In this document: positions 1 through 8,601 of the stretch, piece after piece
How positions within the stretch are numbered: the stretch's first letter is position 1
Layout: each line of letters begins with the position of its first letter
Assembly: GCA_017644005.1 (NCBI GenBank)
Contig: JAEPMJ010000001.1
Location: 1,240,001-1,304,000 of the forward strand
Direction of reading: 5' to 3'
Source: Rhizobiaceae bacterium
GTDB taxonomy: Bacteria > Pseudomonadota > Alphaproteobacteria > Rhizobiales > Rhizobiaceae
Length of the DNA: 64,000 nucleotides
The notes under the pieces: model-generated
What the model was told of the DNA's origin: nothing
What the model saw: only the letters and a program-made list of their open reading frames with translations
Databases searched by the model: none
Program-made: the position numbers and the translations under genes

Positions 1-384
1 GTGATGCCCGGTGTGCGGGCGGCCCTTGTGGAAGCGCAGCGGCGCTTCGCCGCCGAGCCGCCGGGTGCGGTGCTGGATGGCCGGGACATCGGCACGGTGG
101 TGTGTCCCGACGCCGATTTGAAACTTTATGTGACGGCCTCGCCGCAGGAACGTGCGCGCCGCCGCCATGCAGAAATTATCGCCAGCGGCGGCACCGCAGA
201 CGAGGCGGCGATCCTTGCCGACATCGAAAAGCGCGACGCACGTGACATGGGGCGGGCCGATTCTCCGCTCAGGCCCGCAGACGACGCGCACTTGCTAGAT
301 ACGACCACAATGGATATAGAAGCCGCGTTTCGCGCCGCGCGCGAGCTGGTGGACCAGACAATCGCGGCGCGTAACTCAGACTGA
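1..384 (+). CDS. cmk: cytidylate kinase, C-terminal part (5' end outside window)
   Basis: Phosphorylates CMP and dCMP with ATP in the cytosol for nucleotide recycling. The visible 127 residues are the C-terminal part of a protein that is normally about 210-225 aa; the frame is open to the first base, so the start lies outside the window. The segment [21 protein letters not shown], followed by the arginine-rich lid ERARRRHAE and the RDARDMGR stretch, is typical of Cmk. It precedes rpsA, an order conserved in many proteobacteria. The family call is secure; only the truncation limits it. Confidence 0.95.
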   Translation: MMPGVRAALVEAQRRFAAEPPGAVLDGRDIGTVVCPDADLKLYVTASPQERARRRHAEIIASGGTADEAAILADIEKRDARDMGRADSPLRPADDAHLLDTTTMDIEAAFRAARELVDQTIAARNSD

Positions 385-568
385 GACGGCTTTCGGGCTT
401 TGGCCCGTCCCGTTTTGGACAAAGAACCGCCTGCAGAACAGTCCGCTGCGCCGAAACCGCCAATGTGCGGGCATGGCTTTCTGAACGAAGCCCGGACGTT
501 CCCTGTAGGCAAAACGCAACGCTAACCCCTCGGCGCCTGCCCGAAATACGGGCTTTCCAGGAGTTTCA

Positions 569-2272
569 ATGTCACAATCCAACCCCACCCGCGACGATTT
601 CGCGTCGCTGCTCGACGAGTCGTTCTCGGAAGACCATTCCGCAGAAGGCTCGGTCGTCAAAGGCCTGATCACCGCGATCGAAAAGGACATGGCCATCATC
701 GATGTCGGCCTCAAGGTCGAAGGCCGTGTCGCGCTCAAGGAGTTCGGCTCCAGCGCCAAGGAACTGAAAGCCGGCGACGAAGTCGAGATCTATGTCGAGC
801 GCATCGAAAACGCACTCGGCGAGGCCGTCCTGTCGCGCGAGAAAGCACGCCGCGAGGAGAGCTGGGTCAAGCTCGAAGCCAAGTTCAACAACGGCGAACG
901 TGTCGAAGGTATCATTTTCAATCAGGTCAAAGGCGGCTTCACCGTCGATCTGGACGGTGCCGTGGCGTTCCTGCCGCGCAGCCAGGTGGACATCCGGCCG
1001 ATCCGCGACGTCACCCCGCTGATGCACAACCCGCAGCCGTTCGAAATCCTGAAGATGGACCGCCGCCGCGGCAACATCGTGGTTTCGCGCCGGACCGTGC
1101 TTGAGGAAAGCCGTGCCGAGCAGCGCTCGGAAATCGTGCAGAACCTCGAAGAGGGCCAGGTGGTCGACGGTGTGGTCAAGAACATCACCGACTACGGTGC
1201 GTTCGTCGACCTCGGCGGCATCGACGGCCTGCTGCATGTCACCGACATGGCATGGCGCCGCGTCAACCATCCGACCGAAATCCTGTCCATCGGCCAGACG
1301 GTCAAGGTGCAGATCATCCGCATCAACCAGGAAACCCACCGCATCTCGCTCGGCATGAAGCAGCTCGAGAAGGATCCGTGGGACGGCATCGGCGGCAAAT
1401 ACCCGATCGGCAAGCGCGTTGGCGGCAAAGTGACCAACATCACCGACTATGGCGCGTTTGTGGAGCTGGAGCCGGGCATCGAAGGCCTGATCCACGTTTC
1501 GGAGATGAGCTGGACGAAAAAGAACGTCCATCCGGGCAAGATCCTGTCGACGACCCAGGAAGTCGACGTGGTGGTGCTCGAAGTCGACCCGCAGAAGCGC
1601 CGCATCTCGCTTGGTCTCAAGCAGACGCTCGACAATCCGTGGGAAGCCTTCGCCAACAACCACCCGGTCGGGTCCGCCGTGGAAGGCGAGGTCAAGAACA
1701 AGACCGAGTTCGGCCTGTTCATCGGCCTCGACGGCGATGTGGACGGCATGGTCCACCTCTCGGACCTCGACTGGAACCGTCCGGGCGAGCAGGTAATGGA
1801 AGAGTACAATCGCGGCGACATGGTTCAGGCGCAGGTGCTTGACGTCGACGTGGAGAAGGAGCGCATCTCGCTCGGCATCAAGCAGCTCGGCCAGGATTCG
1901 GTCGGCGCGGCTGCCGCTTCGGGCGAACTGCGCAAGAATGCGGTGGTCACGGCGGAAGTCGTGGCGGTGAAGGATGGCGGCCTTGAGGTCAAGCTCGTCG
2001 ACCATGACATGGAGACCTTCATCAAGCGTTCGGACCTTTCCCGCGACCGTGACGAGCAGCGTCCGGAACGTTTCGCTGTCGGCCAGAAGGTCGACGCCCG
2101 CGTAACGACCTTCGACAAGAAGACCCGCCGCATAACGGTCTCGATCAAGGCTCTCGAAATCGCGGAAGAGAAGGAAGCCGTCGCGCAGTTCGGTTCAACC
2201 GACTCCGGCGCTTCGCTTGGCGACATTCTGGGTGCAGCGCTCAAGAAGCAGGGCGACAAGGAAGAGAAGTAG
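569..2272 (+). CDS. rpsA: 30S ribosomal protein S1
   Basis: Binds mRNA and brings it to the 30S subunit for initiation. At 567 aa it has the full length for the family and shows serial S1 (OB-fold) domains; the middle repeats are obvious from the recurring ITDYGAFV/DLGG and RISLGMKQL patterns at about residues 200, 290, 375 and 460. The ATG follows an AGGAG-like site (559-563). It lies 184 bp behind cmk and is closed by a strong intrinsic terminator. The gap between cmk and rpsA shows no gene. Nothing unusual in the protein. Confidence 0.98.
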   Translation: MSQSNPTRDDFASLLDESFSEDHSAEGSVVKGLITAIEKDMAIIDVGLKVEGRVALKEFGSSAKELKAGDEVEIYVERIENALGEAVLSREKARREESWVKLEAKFNNGERVEGIIFNQVKGGFTVDLDGAVAFLPRSQVDIRPIRDVTPLMHNPQPFEILKMDRRRGNIVVSRRTVLEESRAEQRSEIVQNLEEGQVVDGVVKNITDYGAFVDLGGIDGLLHVTDMAWRRVNHPTEILSIGQTVKVQIIRINQETHRISLGMKQLEKDPWDGIGGKYPIGKRVGGKVTNITDYGAFVELEPGIEGLIHVSEMSWTKKNVHPGKILSTTQEVDVVVLEVDPQKRRISLGLKQTLDNPWEAFANNHPVGSAVEGEVKNKTEFGLFIGLDGDVDGMVHLSDLDWNRPGEQVMEEYNRGDMVQAQVLDVDVEKERISLGIKQLGQDSVGAAAASGELRKNAVVTAEVVAVKDGGLEVKLVDHDMETFIKRSDLSRDRDEQRPERFAVGQKVDARVTTFDKKTRRITVSIKALEIAEEKEAVAQFGSTDSGASLGDILGAALKKQGDKEEK

Positions 2273-2300
2273 TCTTCTCCCTGTTAGCACCTGAAAGGCA

Positions 2301-2333
2301 AAACCCCGCCGGATCGCTCCGGCGGGGTTTTTC
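2301..2333 (+). terminator. intrinsic terminator of rpsA
   Basis: A perfect 13-bp stem (2301-2313 with 2318-2330) encloses a TCGC loop and runs into a T tract. It sits 28 bp after the rpsA stop. The stem also starts with an A tract, so it could stop transcription from the convergent minus-strand gene ending at 2370. Confidence 0.93.
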
Positions 2334-2369
2334 GTTGGGAGCATTATGCCCCATTGTCGGTCGTGGCAA

Positions 2370-4148
2370 TCAGTGAGCCAGCATCTCGTCTACGATCTGC
2401 TCGGCACTTAGACTGGCCGGATAATAGGTCGGCCAATTCGTCAGTTCTTCCAGAAGCCTGGCGCGGTCGTCGCCCCAATAGAGATGGTAGTGATCGGCCG
2501 CCCCCGGCGCGATCTTGTGATCGCTGAACTGGATGTATTGCGGAGCGTCGGCATCACCCTCGGCCTTCCTGAAGATGAACCGCACGCCGCGATTGCCTTT
2601 CTTGTAAGTCAGAATCTCATAGCCGTCGCCGGTGTAGCGCGCCTTGAGCGGCTTGCCTTGCTCGTAGAAGGTCAGGGTGTCGCCGTCGATGGTGATGCGC
2701 TCGACGTCTGTCCGGTAACCGATTTCATAATAGGCCTTGTATTCGGCGGCAGTACGTTCGCCGCCCTCGGCCTTTTTCGCCATCACCGGGTCGAGAGTGC
2801 CGTCCTGCAGATAGGGGTACACCGACTGCCAGTCGCCCTCCCAGTCCGCCAGAGTCCGGTCCTTGATCTGATCGTCCTCGAAGTAGCCTTTGTAGACCTG
2901 ATCCGAAGCGTGACCATGGGTATGTTCATGCTTGGCTTCTTCGCCTTCGTGGACCACGCCCGAGGCGCCGATGGCGACGATGTTGAAGGGCTTTCCACCG
3001 ACGGCAATCTCACCGGCTTTGGTGAACGCGGCCGCGTCTACCGCGTGGATGACGCCCCTGAGCGGATCGGTGACGAATATGCCTTCGCCTGCCACCGCGA
3101 TGCGCGGTCGCGGATCGCTCCAATGGCCGTCCATCGAATAGGGCTCGGTCAGCTCCAGCGAATTGGCGATCTTGCCCGAAAGCACGTTGATGCGGTGCAG
3201 CTTGCCATCCTCGGTGAAGACATAGGCAAACTTGGCGCGTACCGGATCGACCGCGAAATGCACGCGGCGGGTGGGCAGCTCGATGTAGCGAAACGCGCCC
3301 GTGTCTTCCGGGTCTATCAGAACCACCGCCGAGGCACCAAAATTGCCGAGGAAGTATTGCAGGCCGCGGCCGCCGAGCAACGTCGAAACCTTGCCATCCG
3401 GCAAGCTTTCGGCATAGGCGAGATGTTCGATTTTCGGGCCCGATGCGCCATCCTGGACAATCAGAAGGCCCGTCTCGCAAGCGATTGCGATCAGATTGCC
3501 TGAAGTCGCTTCACCGTGAAGCCCAGGGCACGGTGCGTCCTCGCCGGCGGGATGACCGTCAGGTCCGAGTGTGCGAATACCGATGGGCAGATTGGATGGA
3601 TCGGCCGGATCGGGAATGGTAACCAGCACTTCCTCGCCCATCGCTATCCCGACGCCGTGATGCGGCGCAGGCGTCTTCACCTCGCGAAGCGCGGGCTTTC
3701 CGTCGTGGATGTCATCCTCTCCTGCAATGCGAATGACACCCTCACCATCGAAGAAGAACGCGACCTGGCCGTGATGGTCGACAACATGAACCGGGCGCGC
3801 GCCTTCGATCGAAACGCTCAGAAGTGCCGGGGCCGTGATCTCGAGGTCGCCGTGATCGCCATGGTCGTCGATCTCGATTCCTGTGGCGATTGCCTGCACG
3901 GTGTTGCCGTCGCGCTGCGCCGCATAGACGGTTCTGCCGCTTGCGCTGGCATGAAGAGCAGCCGGCGATTTCAGCGAGAAGCTGCCGATTGCATCACCGT
4001 CCGCGGCGTCGAACACGCGAACAACTGGCTCGGCGTGATCGCCGACAAACAACCGCCAGACGCTCTTGCCGCTCCCTTCGGCACTGGCAGGCGTCAAAGC
4101 TGCGCCCGCGGCAACCACGAGCGCCGGCAATACACTTCTACTGACCAT
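2370..4148 (-). CDS. periplasmic zinc-binding protein: AztD-like beta-propeller fused to ZinT domain
   Basis: The 592-aa protein starts with a signal peptide (about 1-23, ending ASA). Residues about 25-395 look like the AztD zinc metallochaperone propeller, with many His/Asp/Glu clusters and the HGEATSG and IACETG segments. A His-rich linker (HEGEEAKHEHTHGHA) leads to a ZinT/YodA domain from about residue 410 to the end; it carries the ZinT C-terminal signature QYIQFSDHKIAPG, the HYH metal motif and NWPTYYP. Both families bind zinc in the periplasm and hand it to a ZnuA-type binding protein. It stands next to znuA under a Zur-like box. A fusion of the two is unusual to me; the fused arrangement is read directly from one uninterrupted frame. 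Confidence 0.85.
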   Translation of the reverse strand: MVSRSVLPALVVAAGAALTPASAEGSGKSVWRLFVGDHAEPVVRVFDAADGDAIGSFSLKSPAALHASASGRTVYAAQRDGNTVQAIATGIEIDDHGDHGDLEITAPALLSVSIEGARPVHVVDHHGQVAFFFDGEGVIRIAGEDDIHDGKPALREVKTPAPHHGVGIAMGEEVLVTIPDPADPSNLPIGIRTLGPDGHPAGEDAPCPGLHGEATSGNLIAIACETGLLIVQDGASGPKIEHLAYAESLPDGKVSTLLGGRGLQYFLGNFGASAVVLIDPEDTGAFRYIELPTRRVHFAVDPVRAKFAYVFTEDGKLHRINVLSGKIANSLELTEPYSMDGHWSDPRPRIAVAGEGIFVTDPLRGVIHAVDAAAFTKAGEIAVGGKPFNIVAIGASGVVHEGEEAKHEHTHGHASDQVYKGYFEDDQIKDRTLADWEGDWQSVYPYLQDGTLDPVMAKKAEGGERTAAEYKAYYEIGYRTDVERITIDGDTLTFYEQGKPLKARYTGDGYEILTYKKGNRGVRFIFRKAEGDADAPQYIQFSDHKIAPGAADHYHLYWGDDRARLLEELTNWPTYYPASLSAEQIVDEMLAH

Positions 4149-4163
4149 TCCATTTCTCCATTT

Positions 4164-4180
4164 ATGTTATTACATTACAT
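4164..4180. promoter_or_regulatory. Zur-like operator upstream of the aztD-zinT fusion gene
   Basis: ATGTTATTACATTACAT is an imperfect inverted repeat (arms ATGTTAT and ATTACAT). It lies 16-32 bp upstream of the minus-strand start at 4148. Its reverse complement shares the 10-mer GTAATAACAT with the perfect repeat upstream of znuA/znuC. The AT-rich form fits Zur boxes of alphaproteobacteria. The regulator itself (zur) is encoded at 7116-7517. Binding is inferred. Confidence 0.7.
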
Positions 4181-4250
4181 ATCGTCTGAAAAAGAGAGGC
4201 GGGATTGTCCCGCCTCCTTTCTCTCCGGCAACCGACCGGTTCTTCGGCCT

Positions 4251-5318
4251 CTATCCCGCCCGGGAGAGGCAGTCGCGCAGAGACGACGCCATGCCGCGCA
4301 GCAGCTCGAAATAGAGCTCCGGCCCGTCTTCTAGCGCCGCACCCAGCGGGTCGAGCACGCCGGAGCCAGCGCCGGTGCCCTCGGTGGCGACCGTAACGAG
4401 CTTCGGCTCGAACTGCGGTTCTGAAAACACGCATGTCGCACCAAGTTCGCGGACCCGGACCTGGATCTCGCGCATGCGCTCAGCACCCGGCATCACGTCC
4501 GGATTGACGGTGATCGACCCGGCGGCCTTCAGCCCGAAGCGGGCTTCGAAATATTGATAGGCGTCGTGGAAGACGACAAACGGCTTGTCCTTCACTGTCT
4601 CCAGCTCGGCAGCAAGTTCGGCCGTCAGTGCGCCCAGCCGGGAACGGAGAGCCGCGGCGTTCGCCTCATAGGTGGTGGCGTTATCGGGATCGGCCTCGGA
4701 AAGCACTTCTGCGATCTCGTGAACCAGAGCGGCCGCGTTTTGCGGGTCAAGCCAGATATGCATGTTGAATTCGCCATGATGGTGGCCGGCATGCGCCTCC
4801 TCGCCATGATGATGATCGTCATCATCATGTGCTGCCTCCATGTGGTCATGATCATGACCAGCCTCTTCGTGGGCGTGGTCGTCATGATCATGCGCATGAT
4901 CGTCGTGGCCGGCATCGTGGTCATGATCATGGTCGTCCTCCCCATGGTCATGAGCTTCGAAGGCGCCACCTTCGCGGAAGCGCAACCTGATCAGATCATG
5001 CGCCTCGCCAAGCTCGACGACTCTGGCGCCCGAGCCCAGCGTGTCGACCGCGCTGTCCAGAAAGGTCTCCATTTCCGGGCCGACCCAGAATACGATGCGG
5101 GCGGATTCGAGCGCCGCGGCATCCGAGGGGCGCAATGCATATGTGTGCGGCGAAGCTGCACCGCGCACCAGCAGATGCGGCGAGCCAGTGTCGCCCATCA
5201 CGCCTGCAACCAGCGAGTGAATCGGCTTGATGGAGGTCACCACGCCGTCAATTGCGCTGGCAGGCGCCGGGAGTACAGCAAGGGCAGCGGCGAAACAAAG
5301 GGGACGCAGGCGGGACAT
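4251..5318 (-). CDS. znuA: zinc ABC transporter, periplasmic binding protein ZnuA
   Basis: Captures Zn2+ in the periplasm for the ZnuBC permease. The 355-aa protein has a signal peptide (1-22, ending ASA), the cluster A-1 start VVTSIKPIHSL, and a long His/Asp-rich loop at about residues 120-185, which is the zinc-chaperoning loop of this family and contains dozens of His residues. The C-terminal half has VVFHDAYQYF and the conserved EPQ in CVFSEPQFEP. The start has a GGAG 6 bp upstream. It is divergent from znuCB-zur and shares the Zur-like control region with them. Confidence 0.95.
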   Translation of the reverse strand: MSRLRPLCFAAALAVLPAPASAIDGVVTSIKPIHSLVAGVMGDTGSPHLLVRGAASPHTYALRPSDAAALESARIVFWVGPEMETFLDSAVDTLGSGARVVELGEAHDLIRLRFREGGAFEAHDHGEDDHDHDHDAGHDDHAHDHDDHAHEEAGHDHDHMEAAHDDDDHHHGEEAHAGHHHGEFNMHIWLDPQNAAALVHEIAEVLSEADPDNATTYEANAAALRSRLGALTAELAAELETVKDKPFVVFHDAYQYFEARFGLKAAGSITVNPDVMPGAERMREIQVRVRELGATCVFSEPQFEPKLVTVATEGTGAGSGVLDPLGAALEDGPELYFELLRGMASSLRDCLSRAG

Positions 5319-5352
5319 TCAATCTCCGTTCATGTCATGTATAGCGATATTA

Positions 5353-5367
5353 CGTAATAACATTACG
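5353..5367. promoter_or_regulatory. Zur-like operator in the znuA/znuC divergent promoter region
   Basis: CGTAATAACATTACG is a perfect 6-bp inverted repeat with a 3-bp spacer. It lies 35-49 bp upstream of the znuA start and 86 bp upstream of the preferred znuC start. A weaker relative, CGTAACGCTATAACG, follows at 5376-5390 and may be a second site. Divergent zinc-uptake genes with zur in the same operon make Zur the obvious ligand; this is inferred from sequence. Confidence 0.75.
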
Positions 5368-5453
5368 ATCGATTGCGTAACGCTATAACGTGTGGCATAG
5401 CCATGTACAAGCCCTTCGGAAAAATCGCCGATCTGCACGAACGACCGCTGACC

Positions 5454-6314
5454 ATGCTCGACACCAACCGTACCGCCGCCCCGCTTGTTTCGCTTTCCGG
5501 CGCGGGAATTTTCCGCAACGGTCGCTGGCTCGTGCGCGGCGTGGACATGACAATTCGGCCGGCCGAGATCGTGACGCTTATCGGACCCAACGGCTCCGGC
5601 AAGAGCACCACGGCTCGCATGGCGACCGGCATATTGCGACCCGACGAAGGCACGATTTCGCGGCGTGCCGCGCTCCGCATCGGCTATGTGCCGCAGCAAC
5701 TGGCGATCGACCGGTCGCTGCCGCTTACGGTCAGCCGGCTGATGCGGCTTACCGGACCGGCACCGCGCGATAACATACGCGCCTCGCTGGCGGCCGCGGG
5801 CGTGGCGCATCTGGAAAACGCGCAAGTTCACGACCTTTCAGGCGGCGAGTTTCAACGCGTGCTCCTGGCCCGTGCGATTGCCCAGGAGCCTGATCTCCTG
5901 GTTCTCGACGAGCCGGTGCAGGGTGTCGACTTCAATGGCGAAGTGGCGATGTACGAGCTCATCGGCAAGATCCGCGACCGCGTGGGCTGCGGCGTTCTGC
6001 TGATTTCGCACGATTTGCACGTGGTCATGGCCGCGACCGACACCGTCATCTGCCTTAACGGCCATGTCTGCTGTTCGGGCTCACCCGAAAATGTCGCGGC
6101 GAGCGAGGAATACCGCAGCCTGTTCGGCGCGCGAGCGGCGGAGGCGGTGGCCTTCTACCGGCATCAGCACGACCATACCCATTTGCCCGACGGACGCGTG
6201 AAGCACGCGGACGGATCGATCACAGAGCACTGCCACCCCGAAGACGGCCACCACGATCATGCACATGAGGATGAAGCGAGGCCAGAACGGGCGAGCGGAG
6301 GTGGCCGTGCTTGA
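5454..6314 (+). CDS. znuC: zinc ABC transporter ATP-binding protein ZnuC
   Basis: The ATPase of the ZnuABC zinc importer. Walker A GPNGSGKST, signature LSGGEFQR and Walker B DLLVLDEP are intact. I chose the start at 5454 (MLDTNRT) because family members begin close to this point; an in-frame ATG at 5403 and a TTG at 5373 would add up to 27 residues. The C-terminal 50 residues form a His-rich tail (HQHDHTHLPDG, HHDHAHEDE) not present in enteric ZnuC, possibly a cytosolic zinc sensor or sink. It overlaps znuB by 8 bp. Confidence 0.93.
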   Translation: MLDTNRTAAPLVSLSGAGIFRNGRWLVRGVDMTIRPAEIVTLIGPNGSGKSTTARMATGILRPDEGTISRRAALRIGYVPQQLAIDRSLPLTVSRLMRLTGPAPRDNIRASLAAAGVAHLENAQVHDLSGGEFQRVLLARAIAQEPDLLVLDEPVQGVDFNGEVAMYELIGKIRDRVGCGVLLISHDLHVVMAATDTVICLNGHVCCSGSPENVAASEEYRSLFGARAAEAVAFYRHQHDHTHLPDGRVKHADGSITEHCHPEDGHHDHAHEDEARPERASGGGRA

Positions 6315-7119
6315 CGATTTTTTCACCCGCGCACTTCTCGCCGGCATCGGCGTCGCGGCCGTTGCCGGGCCGCTGGGTTGTTTCATCGTGTGGCGGCGCA
6401 TGGCCTATTTCGGCGACACGATGGCACATTCGGCGCTACTGGGTGTCGCGGTGTCACTGCTTTTCAGCTTCAACCTCACCCTCGGCGTGTTCGCGGTTGC
6501 CGCGCTGGTTTCGGTGGCGCTGATCCTACTGCAGCGCCGGCGTGCCCTCTCGTCCGACTCGCTGCTCGGCATCCTGTCGCATTCGACGCTGGCGCTCGGC
6601 CTCGTCATGGTAGCGGCGATGAGCTGGGTTCGCATCGACTTGATGGGACTCCTGTTCGGCGACATTCTCGCCGTCTCCAAGCTCGATCTTGCGGTGGTGT
6701 ACGGCGGCGGCGTGCTGGTGCTGGCGGCACTGATCTATCTGTGGCGTCCCCTGCTTGCAGGCACTGTGAGCGAGGAAGTGGCAGAGGCAGAGGGGCTATC
6801 GCCGCGTGTGACGCAGTTCGCCTTCATGCTGCTGATGGCGGCGGTTATTGCGATTGCCATGCGCATTGTCGGCGTGTTGCTGATCACCTCGCTGCTGATC
6901 ATCCCGGCGGCGACTGCACGCCGCTTTGCCGCAACACCGGAGCAGATGGCCGTGGTCGCGGCGGGCGTCGGCATTCTGGCTGCCGTTGGCGGGCTGCTCG
7001 GTTCGCTCAACTACGATACGCCGTCTGGTCCATCTATCGTTGTGGCCGCGCTTGTCATATTCCTGATCAGCTTGGTGCCGCTCGGCAATCGAGCCCTGAA
7101 AGGAGGCCAGAAGCCATGA
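6307..7119 (+). CDS. znuB: zinc ABC transporter permease ZnuB
   Basis: Membrane channel of the zinc importer, ABC-3 family. The 270-aa protein has about eight hydrophobic segments and the family features GCFIVWRRMAYFGDTMAHSALLG near the N-terminus and TSLLIIPAATARRFA near residue 205. GTG at 6307 is chosen because GGAGG lies 5 bp before it; this start lies inside the end of znuC. The stop overlaps the zur start (ATGA), so znuC, znuB and zur are translationally linked. Confidence 0.93.
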   Translation: MLDDFFTRALLAGIGVAAVAGPLGCFIVWRRMAYFGDTMAHSALLGVAVSLLFSFNLTLGVFAVAALVSVALILLQRRRALSSDSLLGILSHSTLALGLVMVAAMSWVRIDLMGLLFGDILAVSKLDLAVVYGGGVLVLAALIYLWRPLLAGTVSEEVAEAEGLSPRVTQFAFMLLMAAVIAIAMRIVGVLLITSLLIIPAATARRFAATPEQMAVVAAGVGILAAVGGLLGSLNYDTPSGPSIVVAALVIFLISLVPLGNRALKGGQKP

Positions 7120-7517
7120 CCGAGGCATCCGCGCTGACCCGCAACCAGTCGCTGGTACACGACACACTGCGGCAGGCCGACGGGCCGCTTTCGGCCTACA
7201 CCATCCTCGACCGCCTGCGTGACGACGGCTTTCGCGCTCCACTGCAGGTCTATCGCGCACTCGACAAGCTTACCAGCCTTGGGCTCGTGCATCGGCTGGA
7301 AAGCCTGAATGCCTTCGTGGCCTGCGCCGGGGAGCACCGGCATGGTGCAAATGAGCTGATCGCCTTCGCCATCTGCGAACGCTGCGGGCAGGTCGAGGAA
7401 TTCGCCGACCCCGTGGTTTGCGAGCGGCTCGAGTCGTGGGCTGGCGACAACGCTTTCCATGCCGACAAAACGACGATCGAAATCCGCGGCAAATGCGCGG
7501 TTTGCAGCGCGGCTTAG
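7116..7517 (+). CDS. zur: zinc uptake regulator Zur (Fur family)
   Basis: A Fur-family repressor of 133 aa that senses zinc and should shut off the adjacent znu genes and the aztD-zinT fusion. It has the winged-helix DNA-binding part (PLSAYTILDRLRDDGFRAPLQVYRALDKLTSLGLVHRL) and structural zinc CxxC pairs (CERC and CAVC). The His/Cys pattern CAGEHRHG matches Zur more than Fur. Its ATG overlaps the znuB stop. Co-transcription with its target genes implies autoregulation. Confidence 0.92.
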   Translation: MTEASALTRNQSLVHDTLRQADGPLSAYTILDRLRDDGFRAPLQVYRALDKLTSLGLVHRLESLNAFVACAGEHRHGANELIAFAICERCGQVEEFADPVVCERLESWAGDNAFHADKTTIEIRGKCAVCSAA

Positions 7518-7620
7518 CCGCGGCCTGCAGCTCACGAAAAACGCATTCCCGCGACGCCACGTCCCTTTGCGTCGCGGGCGAAACCGACTATGAAGCGGGT
7601 CTGACAGGACGGAGCCTGCA

Positions 7621-8595
7621 ATGACGACGATTTCCCCGAAACCCAAGCTGGTTACCGTGTTCGGCGGTTCGGGCTTTCTTGGCCGGCATCTGGTGCAGAC
7701 GCTGGCGCGGCGCGGCTACCGCGTGCGGGTTGCCGTGCGCCGGCCAGACCTTGCCCACCATGTCACCTATCTAGGCAATGTCGGCCAGATTCAGCCCGTG
7801 CAGGCCAATCTGCGGGTACGCTGGTCGGTCGACCGTGCCGTGCAGGGCGCCGATCACGTGATCAATCTCGTCGCGATCCTGTTCGAAACAGGCCGGCAGA
7901 CCTTCGATTCTGTGCAGGATTTCGGCGCCCGCGCGGTCGCGGAGGCTGCCCGCGCGGCAGGCGCGAAGCTGACCCATGTGTCGGCGATCGGCGCGGATGC
8001 CGACAGCGAATCGGATTATGCGCGGACCAAGGCGCTGGGCGAGGATTCGGTTCGCGAAACCGTGCGCGATGCCCTGATCGTGCGGCCATCCATCATGTTC
8101 GGGCCGGAAGATCATTTCTTCAACCGTTTCGCCAACATGGCGCGGTTCAGCCCTATCCTGCCGCTGATCGGCGGCGGACAGACAAAGTTCCAGCCGGTCT
8201 ATGTCGGTGATGTCGCGGAGGCGATCGCGCGTCACGTCGACGGCAAGGTGGAAGGCAAGCAAACGGTCGAGCTTGGCGGCCCGGCAGTTCTGACCTTCCG
8301 CGAATGCATGGAAGAGATGCTTGAGGTGATCGACCGCAAGCGGCTTCTGGTCAATGTCCCGTGGCCAGTGGCCCGGCTGCAGGCGTCGATCCTCGGGCTC
8401 CTGCCGAACCCGCTTCTCACACGCGATCAGGTGAAGCTGCTGGAAACCGACAACGTCGTCTCAGCGGACGCGATCAAAGACGGCCGCACCATCGACGGGA
8501 TGGGCATCAAGCCGCGCACGCTGGAAGCGATTCTGCCGACCTACCTGTGGAGCTACCGGCCGGCGGGCCAGTTCACCCGCAAGGTTGAAGGCTAA
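7621..8595 (+). CDS. NAD(P)-binding protein, complex I NDUFA9 subunit family
   Basis: An atypical SDR of 324 aa related to the NDUFA9 accessory subunit of mitochondrial complex I. The Rossmann motif VFGGSGFLGRHL lies at residues 13-24, followed by VRVAVRRPD (a basic patch suggesting NADPH) and the family segment GADHVINLVAIL. In alphaproteobacteria such proteins are found with respiratory complex I or free-standing; whether this one associates with the complex cannot be seen. A 103-bp gap separates it from zur; an AGGAC site lies 10 bp before its ATG. Confidence 0.88.
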   Translation: MTTISPKPKLVTVFGGSGFLGRHLVQTLARRGYRVRVAVRRPDLAHHVTYLGNVGQIQPVQANLRVRWSVDRAVQGADHVINLVAILFETGRQTFDSVQDFGARAVAEAARAAGAKLTHVSAIGADADSESDYARTKALGEDSVRETVRDALIVRPSIMFGPEDHFFNRFANMARFSPILPLIGGGQTKFQPVYVGDVAEAIARHVDGKVEGKQTVELGGPAVLTFRECMEEMLEVIDRKRLLVNVPWPVARLQASILGLLPNPLLTRDQVKLLETDNVVSADAIKDGRTIDGMGIKPRTLEAILPTYLWSYRPAGQFTRKVEG

Positions 8596-8601
8596 AGCCC
8601 C

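Noticed and set aside
4780..4960. Dense CATGATCATG-like repeats taken as a possible repeat array
   Set aside because: They are the coding sequence of the His/Asp-rich loop of ZnuA, not a DNA repeat element or CRISPR.
4554..5357. Plus-strand frame of 267 codons opposite znuA
   Set aside because: It is the antisense of the His-rich znuA loop; its Met/Val/Ile runs come from reverse-read His/Asp codons.
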